NCBI GenBank assembly: GCA_965662045.1
Contig: CBFIGE010000007.1
Coordinates: forward strand, 1 to 64,000
Direction: 5' to 3'
From: UBA3478 sp965662045
Lineage (GTDB): Bacteria > Bacteroidota > Bacteroidia > Flavobacteriales > Flavobacteriaceae
Length of the DNA stretch: 64,000 bases
Within the stretch, counting starts at the first letter, position 1. Every line of letters begins with the position of its first letter. The translations under genes and the position numbers were made by a program. Shown in pieces: positions 7,843 through 15,836 of this stretch. The notes below the pieces were generated by a model that ran no database searches, was not told where the DNA came from, and was given only the letters and a program-made list of their open reading frames with translations.

Positions 7843-10195
7843 TCTAATAGGTTTAGTATTACTTGTAGCAATTCTGTTTAAGTTGTGGGTAAATATGAAT
7901 ACTCCACTATATCAAGGGCAATTGGAATTAAATGGTTTAGATCAAGAAACTGAAGTTTATTTTGATGATTACGGAATTCCGCACATCTATGCAGAAAACA
8001 ATTCAGATTTGTTTAAAACACTTGGTTACGTTCATGCACAGGAACGACTTTGGCAAATGGAGCTTCTTAGAAGGGTAGCTAGTGGTCGTTTATCGGAACT
8101 GTTTGGAGCCGAATTTATAGATAACGACAAGTTTTTTCTAAACCTGGGGATTGCAGAAAATAGTATTGAAACGGTGAGTAAACTCAAGGGTGATACCGAA
8201 TTCGTGCAGCAAACAAATGCTTATTTAGATGGGATTAATCATTTTATAAATACGGGTTATACGCCAATTGAATACAAAATTCTCGGACTTGATAAAAAAG
8301 AATTCGACCTTGTTGATGTCTACAATATTTTAGGGTATATGAGCTTTAGTTTTGCTATGGCACAAAAAACAGACCCGTTGCTCTCAAAAATAAAAGCCGA
8401 ATACGGAGATGAGTATTTAAAAGATTTGGCTATTGATATGCCTTATCAAAATACCTTAATACCTTCTTTTAAATCAATAAATTACGACCAAATCTTAAGT
8501 TGGAACACTGTTCTTGATCGTTTAAATGAAAAACAAATACCATCATTTGTTGGTAGTAATAGTTGGGTGTTATCTGCAGATAAATCTGAATCTGGAGGAG
8601 TTTTATTTGCTAATGATCCTCACATCGCTTTTGCTCAACCTGCGGTATGGTATGAAGCACATTTAAATAGTCCTCAGCTGGAGAAATATGGATTTTTTTT
8701 AGCTGGAGTACCTTTTCCATTAATTGGACAAAATAGAACTATCGCACACGGACTTACTATGTTCGAAAATGACGATATCGATTTCTATCAGGAAGATGAA
8801 ATCAATGAGGGATACTACCGAAATCATAAAGGAGATACACTTGCATATTCGAACAAATCATATACCATTAAGGTTAAAGATGGTGAAGACGTCTTTTTTA
8901 CCCATAGAAGTAGTTTTCGAGGCCCTGTTTTAGAAGAAAGATCATTTATTCAGGGTATTGAAAACAATGTTACGAGTATTTCTTGGGAATATTTAAAAGG
9001 TGAAAATCGTCTTTTAGAGGGCTTATTCGATTATTCTTTTGCTTCTTCTTTTTCTGAGTTTGAAGCTTCATTAGATAAAATTCACGCCCCAGGTTTAAAT
9101 GTAATGTACGGTGATGTTGAGGGTAATATTGCCTGGTGGACAGTTGGTCGTCTCTATCAACTGAATTCAAGTGTTTCTACCAAATTTATTCTCAATGGTC
9201 AGGATTCCCTGCATCAGATTAAAAGCTATCATCCATTTGAAAAAAATCCATCGGCAATAAATCCACCATGGAATTATGTATACAGTGCCAACAATCAAGT
9301 TGATTCTACAGGTTTGGGATATTATTATCCCGGCTATTATTTGCCTGAAGATCGAGCTAAACGAATTGTGTCTATACTGGAAGACAATCAGAAAATGAAC
9401 CTTGAGACTATGCAAGAAATGATTTTAGATAATAAATCAACTTCCGCGGCAAATATCATTTCAATATTAGTTCAAGTTTTAGACTGTCAAAAATTATCTG
9501 ATGTTCAGAAAAAAAAGTTGAATACTTTAAAAAATTGGACTGGAACGCATAGTGCAAAAGATGAAAACCCAAGTCTATATCACAAATGGCTCAGTCACTT
9601 ATTACTTCTTGTTTTTGAGGATGAAATAGGCGAAGAGCCCTTTAAGGTTTTTAAAAATACTCATGTTTTTAAAAGATCTATTCCATTGGTTATCAGTAAT
9701 ATAAATTCTGTTTGGTGGGATAATATCCACACTCCAGAAACTGAAAAAGCGTCTGAATTAGTGACAAACTCTTTTTTAATGGCTTTTGATGAATTATCTG
9801 ATTTTTACAAGGACACAGAAGGTTGGTATTGGAGCAAACTTCATGTGCTTGAGCATAAACATGCATTTTCGGCGAATTCTTTTCTTCGTAAATGGTTCAA
9901 TGTCGGCCCTTTTGAGGTAGCAGGGTCCAAAGAGGTTATAAATAATTTACAATTTGATTACGTCACAAACTCTTATTTTGATGTTAATATCGGTCCCTCA
10001 ACAAGGAGAATACTAGATTTGTCAAAAATAGAGGATGGATTGAGCATTCTACCCACGGGTCAGTCTGGTAATGTTTTTAGTGAGCATTACAGCGATCAAG
10101 CTCAAATGTATAATGAAGGTAAGTTTCGAAAAATGCTTATGAATCATGAAGTTATAAATACTTCAGCTTATCGAAAACTTCTGTTAAAGCCCTGA
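7817..10195 (+). CDS. Penicillin acylase family amidohydrolase
   Basis: An Ntn-hydrolase precursor of 792 residues. These enzymes cut themselves between an alpha and a beta chain and then use the new N-terminal serine to hydrolyse amides such as beta-lactam side chains or acyl-homoserine lactones. The sequence has an N-terminal membrane or signal segment (residues about 5-25) and the alpha-chain motif GYVHAQERLWQMELLRR. The processing site is GSNSW, with S247 as the predicted nucleophile, and the beta-chain stretch LFANDPH follows. I start at 7817, not at the upstream in-frame ATG, because it directly precedes the hydrophobic segment. The gene overlaps dsbD by 26 bp. The natural substrate is unknown; an extracytoplasmic location is inferred. 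Confidence 0.9.
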   Translation: MNLRKVFFSLIGLVLLVAILFKLWVNMNTPLYQGQLELNGLDQETEVYFDDYGIPHIYAENNSDLFKTLGYVHAQERLWQMELLRRVASGRLSELFGAEFIDNDKFFLNLGIAENSIETVSKLKGDTEFVQQTNAYLDGINHFINTGYTPIEYKILGLDKKEFDLVDVYNILGYMSFSFAMAQKTDPLLSKIKAEYGDEYLKDLAIDMPYQNTLIPSFKSINYDQILSWNTVLDRLNEKQIPSFVGSNSWVLSADKSESGGVLFANDPHIAFAQPAVWYEAHLNSPQLEKYGFFLAGVPFPLIGQNRTIAHGLTMFENDDIDFYQEDEINEGYYRNHKGDTLAYSNKSYTIKVKDGEDVFFTHRSSFRGPVLEERSFIQGIENNVTSISWEYLKGENRLLEGLFDYSFASSFSEFEASLDKIHAPGLNVMYGDVEGNIAWWTVGRLYQLNSSVSTKFILNGQDSLHQIKSYHPFEKNPSAINPPWNYVYSANNQVDSTGLGYYYPGYYLPEDRAKRIVSILEDNQKMNLETMQEMILDNKSTSAANIISILVQVLDCQKLSDVQKKKLNTLKNWTGTHSAKDENPSLYHKWLSHLLLLVFEDEIGEEPFKVFKNTHVFKRSIPLVISNINSVWWDNIHTPETEKASELVTNSFLMAFDELSDFYKDTEGWYWSKLHVLEHKHAFSANSFLRKWFNVGPFEVAGSKEVINNLQFDYVTNSYFDVNIGPSTRRILDLSKIEDGLSILPTGQSGNVFSEHYSDQAQMYNEGKFRKMLMNHEVINTSAYRKLLLKP

Positions 10196-10235
10196 TTTAT
10201 TTTTTCATGACTAGACCGCTTATTTGTGGTTAAAA

Positions 10236-11693
10236 ATGGTGACAATTAATTCCTGTTTGAATGTAGGTTTCCTGGTTTATAAGGTGGAGGTTCAAATAAG
10301 TATGAGTCGGGGTTATGGGGTTAAAATTATAGGCCTAACCGATAGAGTTGTACGAGAGAGTAAACACCGCATCCTCACTGCACTGCATTTTAATTCTTTC
10401 AAAGTATCAGGTCAACGAATTATCATTAATCTTAGTCCTCCTGATTTACCTAAAACTGGAATGGGCTTTGATTTGCCGATTGCAATTGGTATTCTAATGG
10501 CTAAAAAGTTTATCATAACTTCTTTAAAGCCTGAACGTATTTTGTTTTTATCTGAATTGACACTAAATGGAGATTTAAAGGCAAATCAAGGGTACGTCAA
10601 TTGTGTTCAAAAAATGATCGATAGTGATTTTGAATTTATCGTTCTCGCTTACCAAGCAAGAGATCGTTGTACACATTTGAATCAAGAAAAATTGGTCTAC
10701 TGTAAGAATATTAATGAGGTAATACGTTTTTTAAAAACCGAAAAAAAAGAAAATCAAGTTTTTTGTAAACCAGAATTTTTCATTGGAGCGAAAACAGATC
10801 TTGATTTTTGTCAAATTATCAATCAAGAAGATGCTGTAAACGCTGCACAGGTGGCAGTTTTAGGTCAACATCACCTTATCTTAAAAGGTAATTCTGGTCT
10901 AGGTAAAAGTATGATAGCTGAACGCATACCAAGCATAGCTACCCGAATTGATCATATAGACAAGAGTGAAATTTTAGGGATATATGACCTTTTCAATGTG
11001 ATTGGGATTAAAGAATTTGATTATACACAAATCCCTTTTAGACGACCAGACCATAATATTACTCGAGCAGGACTAAAAGGTAGTATGTATGGGAAATTAA
11101 TTCCTGGTGAGGCTTCTCTCGCTCACGGAGGGGTGCTATTCTTAGATGAACTCAATTATTTTCAGTTCGACGTTTTGCGACTCTTACAAAACGTATTAGA
11201 CCATCGAATAATTCAACTAAAAAAAGGAAATCAAAATATTTCTCTACCTGCTGATTTTTTATGTGTTACTGGATTCAATGTATCAGAAATAGACCAATAT
11301 CCAAAAATAATTTCACCTTCATTAATCGAAAGATTTGATTTGTGCGTGTATTTGAACCCAATTGCGATTGACCAGCAAAAAGAGCTGAATAAACCACTAC
11401 AGCATTCTAAAAAAATGAGTGAAGAAATTAACGAGGCTCGAAAATTTCAGTTAAGTCGAAACGCCAAAGTAGGAGGCGGGCTCAATTCAAGATTAAACAC
11501 CCAACAAACATATGAGGTATGTAGAAAAACAAAAGTCGCAGCCTCATTATTTCAAGAAGCAGTTGAATCTAATAATTGGAGTTTTAGAAGACAGCTAAAG
11601 GTTTTACAACTCGCCCGTAGTATAGCTGACTTAAAATTGGTAGAACAAATTGATGAATATCATTTATCTAAGGCGATCACATGGGTACCTTAA
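10236..11693 (+). CDS. Divergent ComM/YifB-like Mg-chelatase family ATPase
   Basis: Resembles ComM, the hexameric AAA+ helicase that promotes branch migration during natural transformation. The N-terminal ribosomal-S5-like domain is present (KIIGLTDRVVRES, then NLSPPDLPKTGMGFDLPIAIG). Walker A is GNSGLGKS at residues 218-225, where the family usually has GPPGSGKT-like text, and Walker B is GVLFLDELNYF. A C-terminal Mg_chelatase_C region follows. At 485 residues it is slightly short. The ATG at 10236 is chosen over a TTG at 10224. Many positions normally constant in Bacteroidota YifB are changed, so it may be a diverged paralogue or a fast-evolving orthologue. Its end overlaps the next, convergent gene by 17 bp. 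Confidence 0.75.
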   Translation: MVTINSCLNVGFLVYKVEVQISMSRGYGVKIIGLTDRVVRESKHRILTALHFNSFKVSGQRIIINLSPPDLPKTGMGFDLPIAIGILMAKKFIITSLKPERILFLSELTLNGDLKANQGYVNCVQKMIDSDFEFIVLAYQARDRCTHLNQEKLVYCKNINEVIRFLKTEKKENQVFCKPEFFIGAKTDLDFCQIINQEDAVNAAQVAVLGQHHLILKGNSGLGKSMIAERIPSIATRIDHIDKSEILGIYDLFNVIGIKEFDYTQIPFRRPDHNITRAGLKGSMYGKLIPGEASLAHGGVLFLDELNYFQFDVLRLLQNVLDHRIIQLKKGNQNISLPADFLCVTGFNVSEIDQYPKIISPSLIERFDLCVYLNPIAIDQQKELNKPLQHSKKMSEEINEARKFQLSRNAKVGGGLNSRLNTQQTYEVCRKTKVAASLFQEAVESNNWSFRRQLKVLQLARSIADLKLVEQIDEYHLSKAITWVP

Positions 11694-12114
11694 AGTGTGA
11701 TTCTGTTAAATTGATAATCATTTGAATCAACCACTCAAAAGTCTCCTCGAAACTTTCTTCTAAGTCGCAGCTAGGTATTTCAATTATTTTTATGGACTGA
11801 TGCAAGGTCTCTTTATAAATCATGCGACATGATTTCTCGGTGTTTTCTTTTTCTACAATATTGAAATAAAGATTTAGTCTCGAGAGGGCCAGATCAATAA
11901 TTTCTTTTCCGTTCCAATGGCCTAATTCAGGTTTAAAATTGTGCTTAAGAAGCATAAAGTATACGCGAATTGTTTGAGAAGATAGACCTTTGTCCAATTG
12001 GAATTTCTCAAATAATTTTTTATGTTTCCTACAGAGGTAAACGAGATTTAAATCTTTAAAATCTATAGTTTCTTGGTTAAATTTCGGATTGCATGCCGAA
12101 CAAAATGAATTCAT
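11677..12114 (-). CDS. CxxC protein, possible degenerate endonuclease-like fold
   Basis: No secure family. The protein begins with a putative zinc site (C-S-A-C, then L-C-R-K-H about 25 residues later). A segment with the layout L-K-x(4)-P-E-L-G-H-W-N-G-K-E-I-I-D-L-A-L follows. That order recalls small Bacteroidota proteins with an ELExWDGxKxIDIAI...NIEVDGxxH endonuclease-like core, but the acidic and histidine residues expected after the second strand are missing here (N-I-V-E-K-E instead). If related, it is probably inactive. The frame is open to 12192, but the ATG at 12114 avoids overlap with the divergent Nramp-like gene, so I prefer it. It overlaps the comM-like 3' end by 17 bp. Confidence 0.5.
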   Translation of the reverse strand: MNSFCSACNPKFNQETIDFKDLNLVYLCRKHKKLFEKFQLDKGLSSQTIRVYFMLLKHNFKPELGHWNGKEIIDLALSRLNLYFNIVEKENTEKSCRMIYKETLHQSIKIIEIPSCDLEESFEETFEWLIQMIINLTESHFKVPM

Positions 12115-12186
12115 TCTTGTAGATTTACACAAGTAATAACATAGGAATTCTTCTTTTGGTATAACGATAATTAACAATTCGACCAA

Positions 12187-13362
12187 ATGCAATTTAAATC
12201 TCGGGGAATAGGTTTATTTGTGACCGCGGCCTTTATTGGTCCTGGTACTTTGACTATTTGTACTTTGGCTGGTTTCTACTTTAGGTTAAACTTGCTGTGG
12301 GCACTTTTACTGAGTGTTACGGCCACTTATTTTTTTCAAGAAATGGCCATAAGAATCAGTTTGGTATTAAAACAAGGATTGGCCAAATCTATGGTTCAAA
12401 TGGGCGGGCCAAAATACGTCAAATGGATATTATCTATAGTTATTAGTTGTGCTATTATAATAGGTAATTCAGCCTATGAAGCTGGAAATATTAATGGAGC
12501 GCTTTTAGGTCTCAAAGGAATATTCGGTTCAGATGTTAATGAACTTTTAATTTTAGTAATCTTAGTTTTTGGTATTGTTGTTATTCTTTGGCTTCAAAAA
12601 TTAAAATGGATCAAGTTACTTTTGATGACTTTAGTTTTTATGATGAGTCTTTCATTTGTAATTGCCGTTGTAAGCTTAAAACCTTCTATTTCCGAAATCA
12701 TTTCGGGAAGTTTTATATTTAATGTTCCTCCTGGCTCTTGGTCAACTATATTGGCACTGATAGGAACTACAGTTGTGCCTTACAATTTATTTTTGCATAG
12801 TTCCCTAGTTCAAATGGAACAATTAAATTCCCAAGATTTAAAAAAAGTTAGATTGGATACACTCTTAAGCATTGTACTTGGAGGTTTTATTTCAATTTGT
12901 ATTTTGATAACATCTCGATACATCAATGGTGTTTCGGAAGTATCAAATGCAACAGACATGTCTTTTGCTTTGCAGTCTGTATTTGGATCATATGCTCTAA
13001 TTATTGTTAGTTTGGGATTATTCGCAGCAGGTTTGAGCTCAGCAATAACAGCACCTCTTGCTGCTGCTTTAATTACTAAAGATTTATACAATGGGGAAAG
13101 GTCACAACTCTGGTATACTTTGACGTGGATATTAGTTGTTTTTTCAGGTTTGTTATTCTCTATTATAGGTAGTACACCAATTGAGATTATTAAACTTGCA
13201 CAAATTTCTAATGGTGTATTATTACCTATTGTAATTGTAATGCTGCTGATTGTTCTCAATTCGAATAGAATTGAAAAAGAATTCAGAAACTCTTGGCTAC
13301 AAAATATTTTCGGCTTTTTATTTGCTGCACTAACTCTTTTATTAGCTACTCGTATATTTTGA
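12187..13362 (+). CDS. Nramp-like transporter of the 5-oxoprolinase cluster (YcsG-like)
   Basis: A 391-residue protein with about eleven hydrophobic helices and Nramp-family layout. The two metal-coordinating motifs of true Nramp metal transporters are altered. The DPGN of helix 1 is replaced by GPGT (F-I-G-P-G-T-L-T-I) and the MPHN of helix 6 by VPYN (T-T-V-V-P-Y-N-L-F). The gene ends one base before pxpA, so it is the first gene of a tight operon with pxpABC. Bacillus subtilis has the same pairing (ycsF next to the Nramp-family gene ycsG). Motif loss plus context suggest transport of 5-oxoproline or a related organic acid rather than a divalent metal; that is inference. Confidence 0.8.
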   Translation: MQFKSRGIGLFVTAAFIGPGTLTICTLAGFYFRLNLLWALLLSVTATYFFQEMAIRISLVLKQGLAKSMVQMGGPKYVKWILSIVISCAIIIGNSAYEAGNINGALLGLKGIFGSDVNELLILVILVFGIVVILWLQKLKWIKLLLMTLVFMMSLSFVIAVVSLKPSISEIISGSFIFNVPPGSWSTILALIGTTVVPYNLFLHSSLVQMEQLNSQDLKKVRLDTLLSIVLGGFISICILITSRYINGVSEVSNATDMSFALQSVFGSYALIIVSLGLFAAGLSSAITAPLAAALITKDLYNGERSQLWYTLTWILVVFSGLLFSIIGSTPIEIIKLAQISNGVLLPIVIVMLLIVLNSNRIEKEFRNSWLQNIFGFLFAALTLLLATRIF

Positions 13363-13363
13363 A

Positions 13364-14092
13364 ATGGATTTCTTAAAAAATCAAATACACATCAATTTAG
13401 ACGTGGGCGAAGGAATAGTTGATGAAACTCAAATGTTTTCAAAAGTTAGCGCTGTTAATATTGCTTGTGGAGGTCATGCCGGAGATGACTTTACGATAAG
13501 TTCAGCAATCAATTTTGCTCTTGAGAATCAAAATCAAATTGGATTACACCCCTCTTATCAGGATCGCGAAAACTTTGGTAGGCTTTCTTTGCAACTCCCT
13601 TTAGATGAATTAATAGCTCAATGGTATGGTCAGTATGAACTTTTTATTAAATATTTAAACAGTGAAAACGCGACCTTAAATCATATTAAACCGCATGGTG
13701 CCTTATACAATGATTTATTACACAATCAAAATCTTGCAAAGGCCTTTGTCCAAAGTTTGTCTTTTTTTAGTCAACCCTTAATTGTCTATACCATGTACGG
13801 TTCAGCTTTGCACAAAGAAGCTAAAGCTGCCCATTTTGAAGTTCAATTCGAAGCCTTTTTAGATAGGTCTTATCTTTCTTCTTTAAAATTAACTCCTAGA
13901 TCAATGAAGGGAGCTGTATTGGAAGAACCAACGGAAGTTTTGACTCAACTAAGTGAACTAAATCGAAACAAAGGACTTTACAGTTTGACGGATACTTGGA
14001 TTCCAATAAATGCCCAAACGTATTGTTTGCATTCTGATCACAGCAATACCTTGGCTATTTTAAATTATTTACATCGTAATTTTAGACCATGA
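13364..14092 (+). CDS. pxpA: 5-oxoprolinase subunit A (LamB/YcsF family)
   Basis: One of three subunits of the prokaryotic ATP-dependent 5-oxoprolinase, which opens pyroglutamate to glutamate. The family signatures are all present. They are an N-x-D-x-G-E motif near the N-terminus (INLDVGEG), then VNIACGGHAGD, then GLHPSYQDRENFGR, then IKPHGALYND, and a C-terminal Q-T-Y-C-L-H-S-D. The 242-residue length is normal. It begins one base after the Nramp-like gene and overlaps pxpB by 4 bp (ATGA). Confidence 0.93.
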   Translation: MDFLKNQIHINLDVGEGIVDETQMFSKVSAVNIACGGHAGDDFTISSAINFALENQNQIGLHPSYQDRENFGRLSLQLPLDELIAQWYGQYELFIKYLNSENATLNHIKPHGALYNDLLHNQNLAKAFVQSLSFFSQPLIVYTMYGSALHKEAKAAHFEVQFEAFLDRSYLSSLKLTPRSMKGAVLEEPTEVLTQLSELNRNKGLYSLTDTWIPINAQTYCLHSDHSNTLAILNYLHRNFRP

Positions 14093-14826
14093 ATTTTGAG
14101 CAATCGTATGAGGTGGTGACTGTCCCAGAACAGGGAATTGAAGTTATTTGGGATAATTTTCATCAAAATCCTGAATTTTTTCAACGTATAGCATACGTTT
14201 ATCATGCTTTAAAATCCGAAATGAATGCTTTTGATCTCGTTGAAATTTCAATGCTTTACAATAAAATATCGGTACTCTGCCCTTCTGATCTAATTGAAAA
14301 GGTACAGTCTCACCTAGAGTTCAGAATTGAAAAAAGTTCAGGGTATAAAATACAATCTGTTCATTGGAAAATCCCTGTATTTTATGATTCAGAATTTGCT
14401 AAGGACTACTCATTTCTAGAAGAGAAGCTCAATCTCACAAAAGCTCAAATTATCGCATTACATCAATCTAGATTGTATACTATTTACGGAATTGGGTTTT
14501 TACCGGGCTTTTTATATATGGGAGAACTAGACGAACAGTTGAAAATTGGAAGAAAGTTAAACCCTGATCTTCATATTGAATCGGGATCCGTTGGAATTAC
14601 AGGTGCTCAAACAGGGGTTTATACTCTCAACTCACCTGGAGGCTGGCACATTATTGGTCACTGTCCAATTCCTTTTTTCAATCCCTCTTCACAAAATCCG
14701 GCATGGGCAAAACCAGGTGATGTGGTAAGTTTTTTCGAAATAAATAGAAATACCTACGAATTGATCAAGATACAAGTTGAAACAACAGTCTTTGATATTA
14801 AAGAATATTTGAATGATTCGATTTAG
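14089..14826 (+). CDS. pxpB: 5-oxoprolinase subunit B (KipI/AHS1 family)
   Basis: A 245-residue subunit of 5-oxoprolinase, homologous to allophanate hydrolase subunit 1 and Bacillus KipI. The diagnostic run is G-F-L-P-G-F-L-Y-M-G, followed by GSVGITGAQTGVY and SPGGWHIIG, and a P-A-W-A-K-P-G-D-V-V end. It works with pxpA and pxpC, with which it shares overlapping ends (4 bp upstream, 14 bp downstream). Confidence 0.93.
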   Translation: MNFEQSYEVVTVPEQGIEVIWDNFHQNPEFFQRIAYVYHALKSEMNAFDLVEISMLYNKISVLCPSDLIEKVQSHLEFRIEKSSGYKIQSVHWKIPVFYDSEFAKDYSFLEEKLNLTKAQIIALHQSRLYTIYGIGFLPGFLYMGELDEQLKIGRKLNPDLHIESGSVGITGAQTGVYTLNSPGGWHIIGHCPIPFFNPSSQNPAWAKPGDVVSFFEINRNTYELIKIQVETTVFDIKEYLNDSI

Positions 14827-15670
14827 AGAAAAAGGATTTTATACGAGCATACAGGATAAAGGAAGGTTTGGTTTTAGACATCTTGGCGTTCCTGTGGCTG
14901 GCGCCTTAGATCAAATTTCTTTTGAGAATTCTAATTTAATTTTGGGTAACCCTTTGAACACTGCTGCTTTTGAAATAACAATGTTAGGTCCTACAATAGA
15001 ATTGCTTAAAAGGTGTTGCTTTTGTGTTACAGGTGCTGACATTCAAATCTACCTCAATGGAAAAGAGGTGCCTATGAACACTGCGGTTATTGCAGAAAAA
15101 GATAGTCTTCTTAAAATAGGTCGTGTCAAAAATGGTTTGAGATCATATTTGAACTTTAAAGGAGGTTTTTCTTCGGAAGTAAAGCTCAATAGTGCGTCTC
15201 AATTTTCTGGAATCACAACAGAGAACAGAGTAAAAGCTAAGAACACCTATGAACTCAAAGAAGAATTGACCGATCTAATTTCTGATTATAAAACAAATAC
15301 ACCTATTAAGCCAATAGAATATGCATCGCTTTTGCAATTGGATGTGTATAAAGGAGTTGATTTTAAGTTGTTTCCTCCAAGACTTATCGAATCTTTAACA
15401 GAAACGGAGTTCACAATAGGTTCAAGTGTAGATCGTATGGCTTGTCAGCTAAACTCCCATAGTGAGTTGTTACATAATATAGACCAATTGTCTTCGCCAA
15501 CCTACGTCGGAGCTATACAGTGCACACCTTCAGGAAAATTATTGATTCTCATGCGAGATAGCCAGACTACAGGTGGCTATCCGAGACTTCTTCAATGCAC
15601 TAGAAATGCCGTAAATCGACTTTCTCAAATAAGACCGAATCAACGTGTAAAATTTTTAATAATCGATTAA
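14813..15670 (+). CDS. pxpC: 5-oxoprolinase subunit C (KipA/AHS2 family)
   Basis: A 285-residue subunit of 5-oxoprolinase, related to the biotin-dependent carboxyltransferase/AHS2 fold. The N-terminal signature is SIQDKGRFGFRHLGVPVAGA and a C-terminal P-S-G-K-L-L-I-L-M-R-D-S-Q-T-T-G-G-Y-P-R motif matches the family. It is the last gene of the unit that starts at 12187. The 166 bp that follow hold the ilv promoter region. Confidence 0.93.
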   Translation: MIRFREKGFYTSIQDKGRFGFRHLGVPVAGALDQISFENSNLILGNPLNTAAFEITMLGPTIELLKRCCFCVTGADIQIYLNGKEVPMNTAVIAEKDSLLKIGRVKNGLRSYLNFKGGFSSEVKLNSASQFSGITTENRVKAKNTYELKEELTDLISDYKTNTPIKPIEYASLLQLDVYKGVDFKLFPPRLIESLTETEFTIGSSVDRMACQLNSHSELLHNIDQLSSPTYVGAIQCTPSGKLLILMRDSQTTGGYPRLLQCTRNAVNRLSQIRPNQRVKFLIID

Positions 15671-15836
15671 TTTTTCATGCAATTTATTTTTGGATGTTGT
15701 AAAAAACACTATTTAAGTATTTCAAAAACAGTGTTTTAATATTAAATAGCTTTCAATGACTTTACTTTATTATTAAAACCTATTCAATAGTTTGTATTGA
15801 ATAAAATAATTTAGTGGTTGCAAGAGTTATGTATAT
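15671..15836 (+). promoter_or_regulatory. Intergenic region upstream of the ilv operon
   Basis: An AT-rich 166-bp stretch holding two inverted repeats. The first pairs AAAACACT (15703-15710) with AGTGTTTT (15730-15737) around 19 nt and may be a weak end signal for pxpC. The second is perfect: TATTCAATA (15781-15789) and TATTGAATA (15795-15803) around a 5-nt spacer. It lies 33 bp before ilvD and looks like an operator. I found no leader peptide rich in Ile/Val/Leu codons and no exact TAnnTTTG box. Confidence 0.45.
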
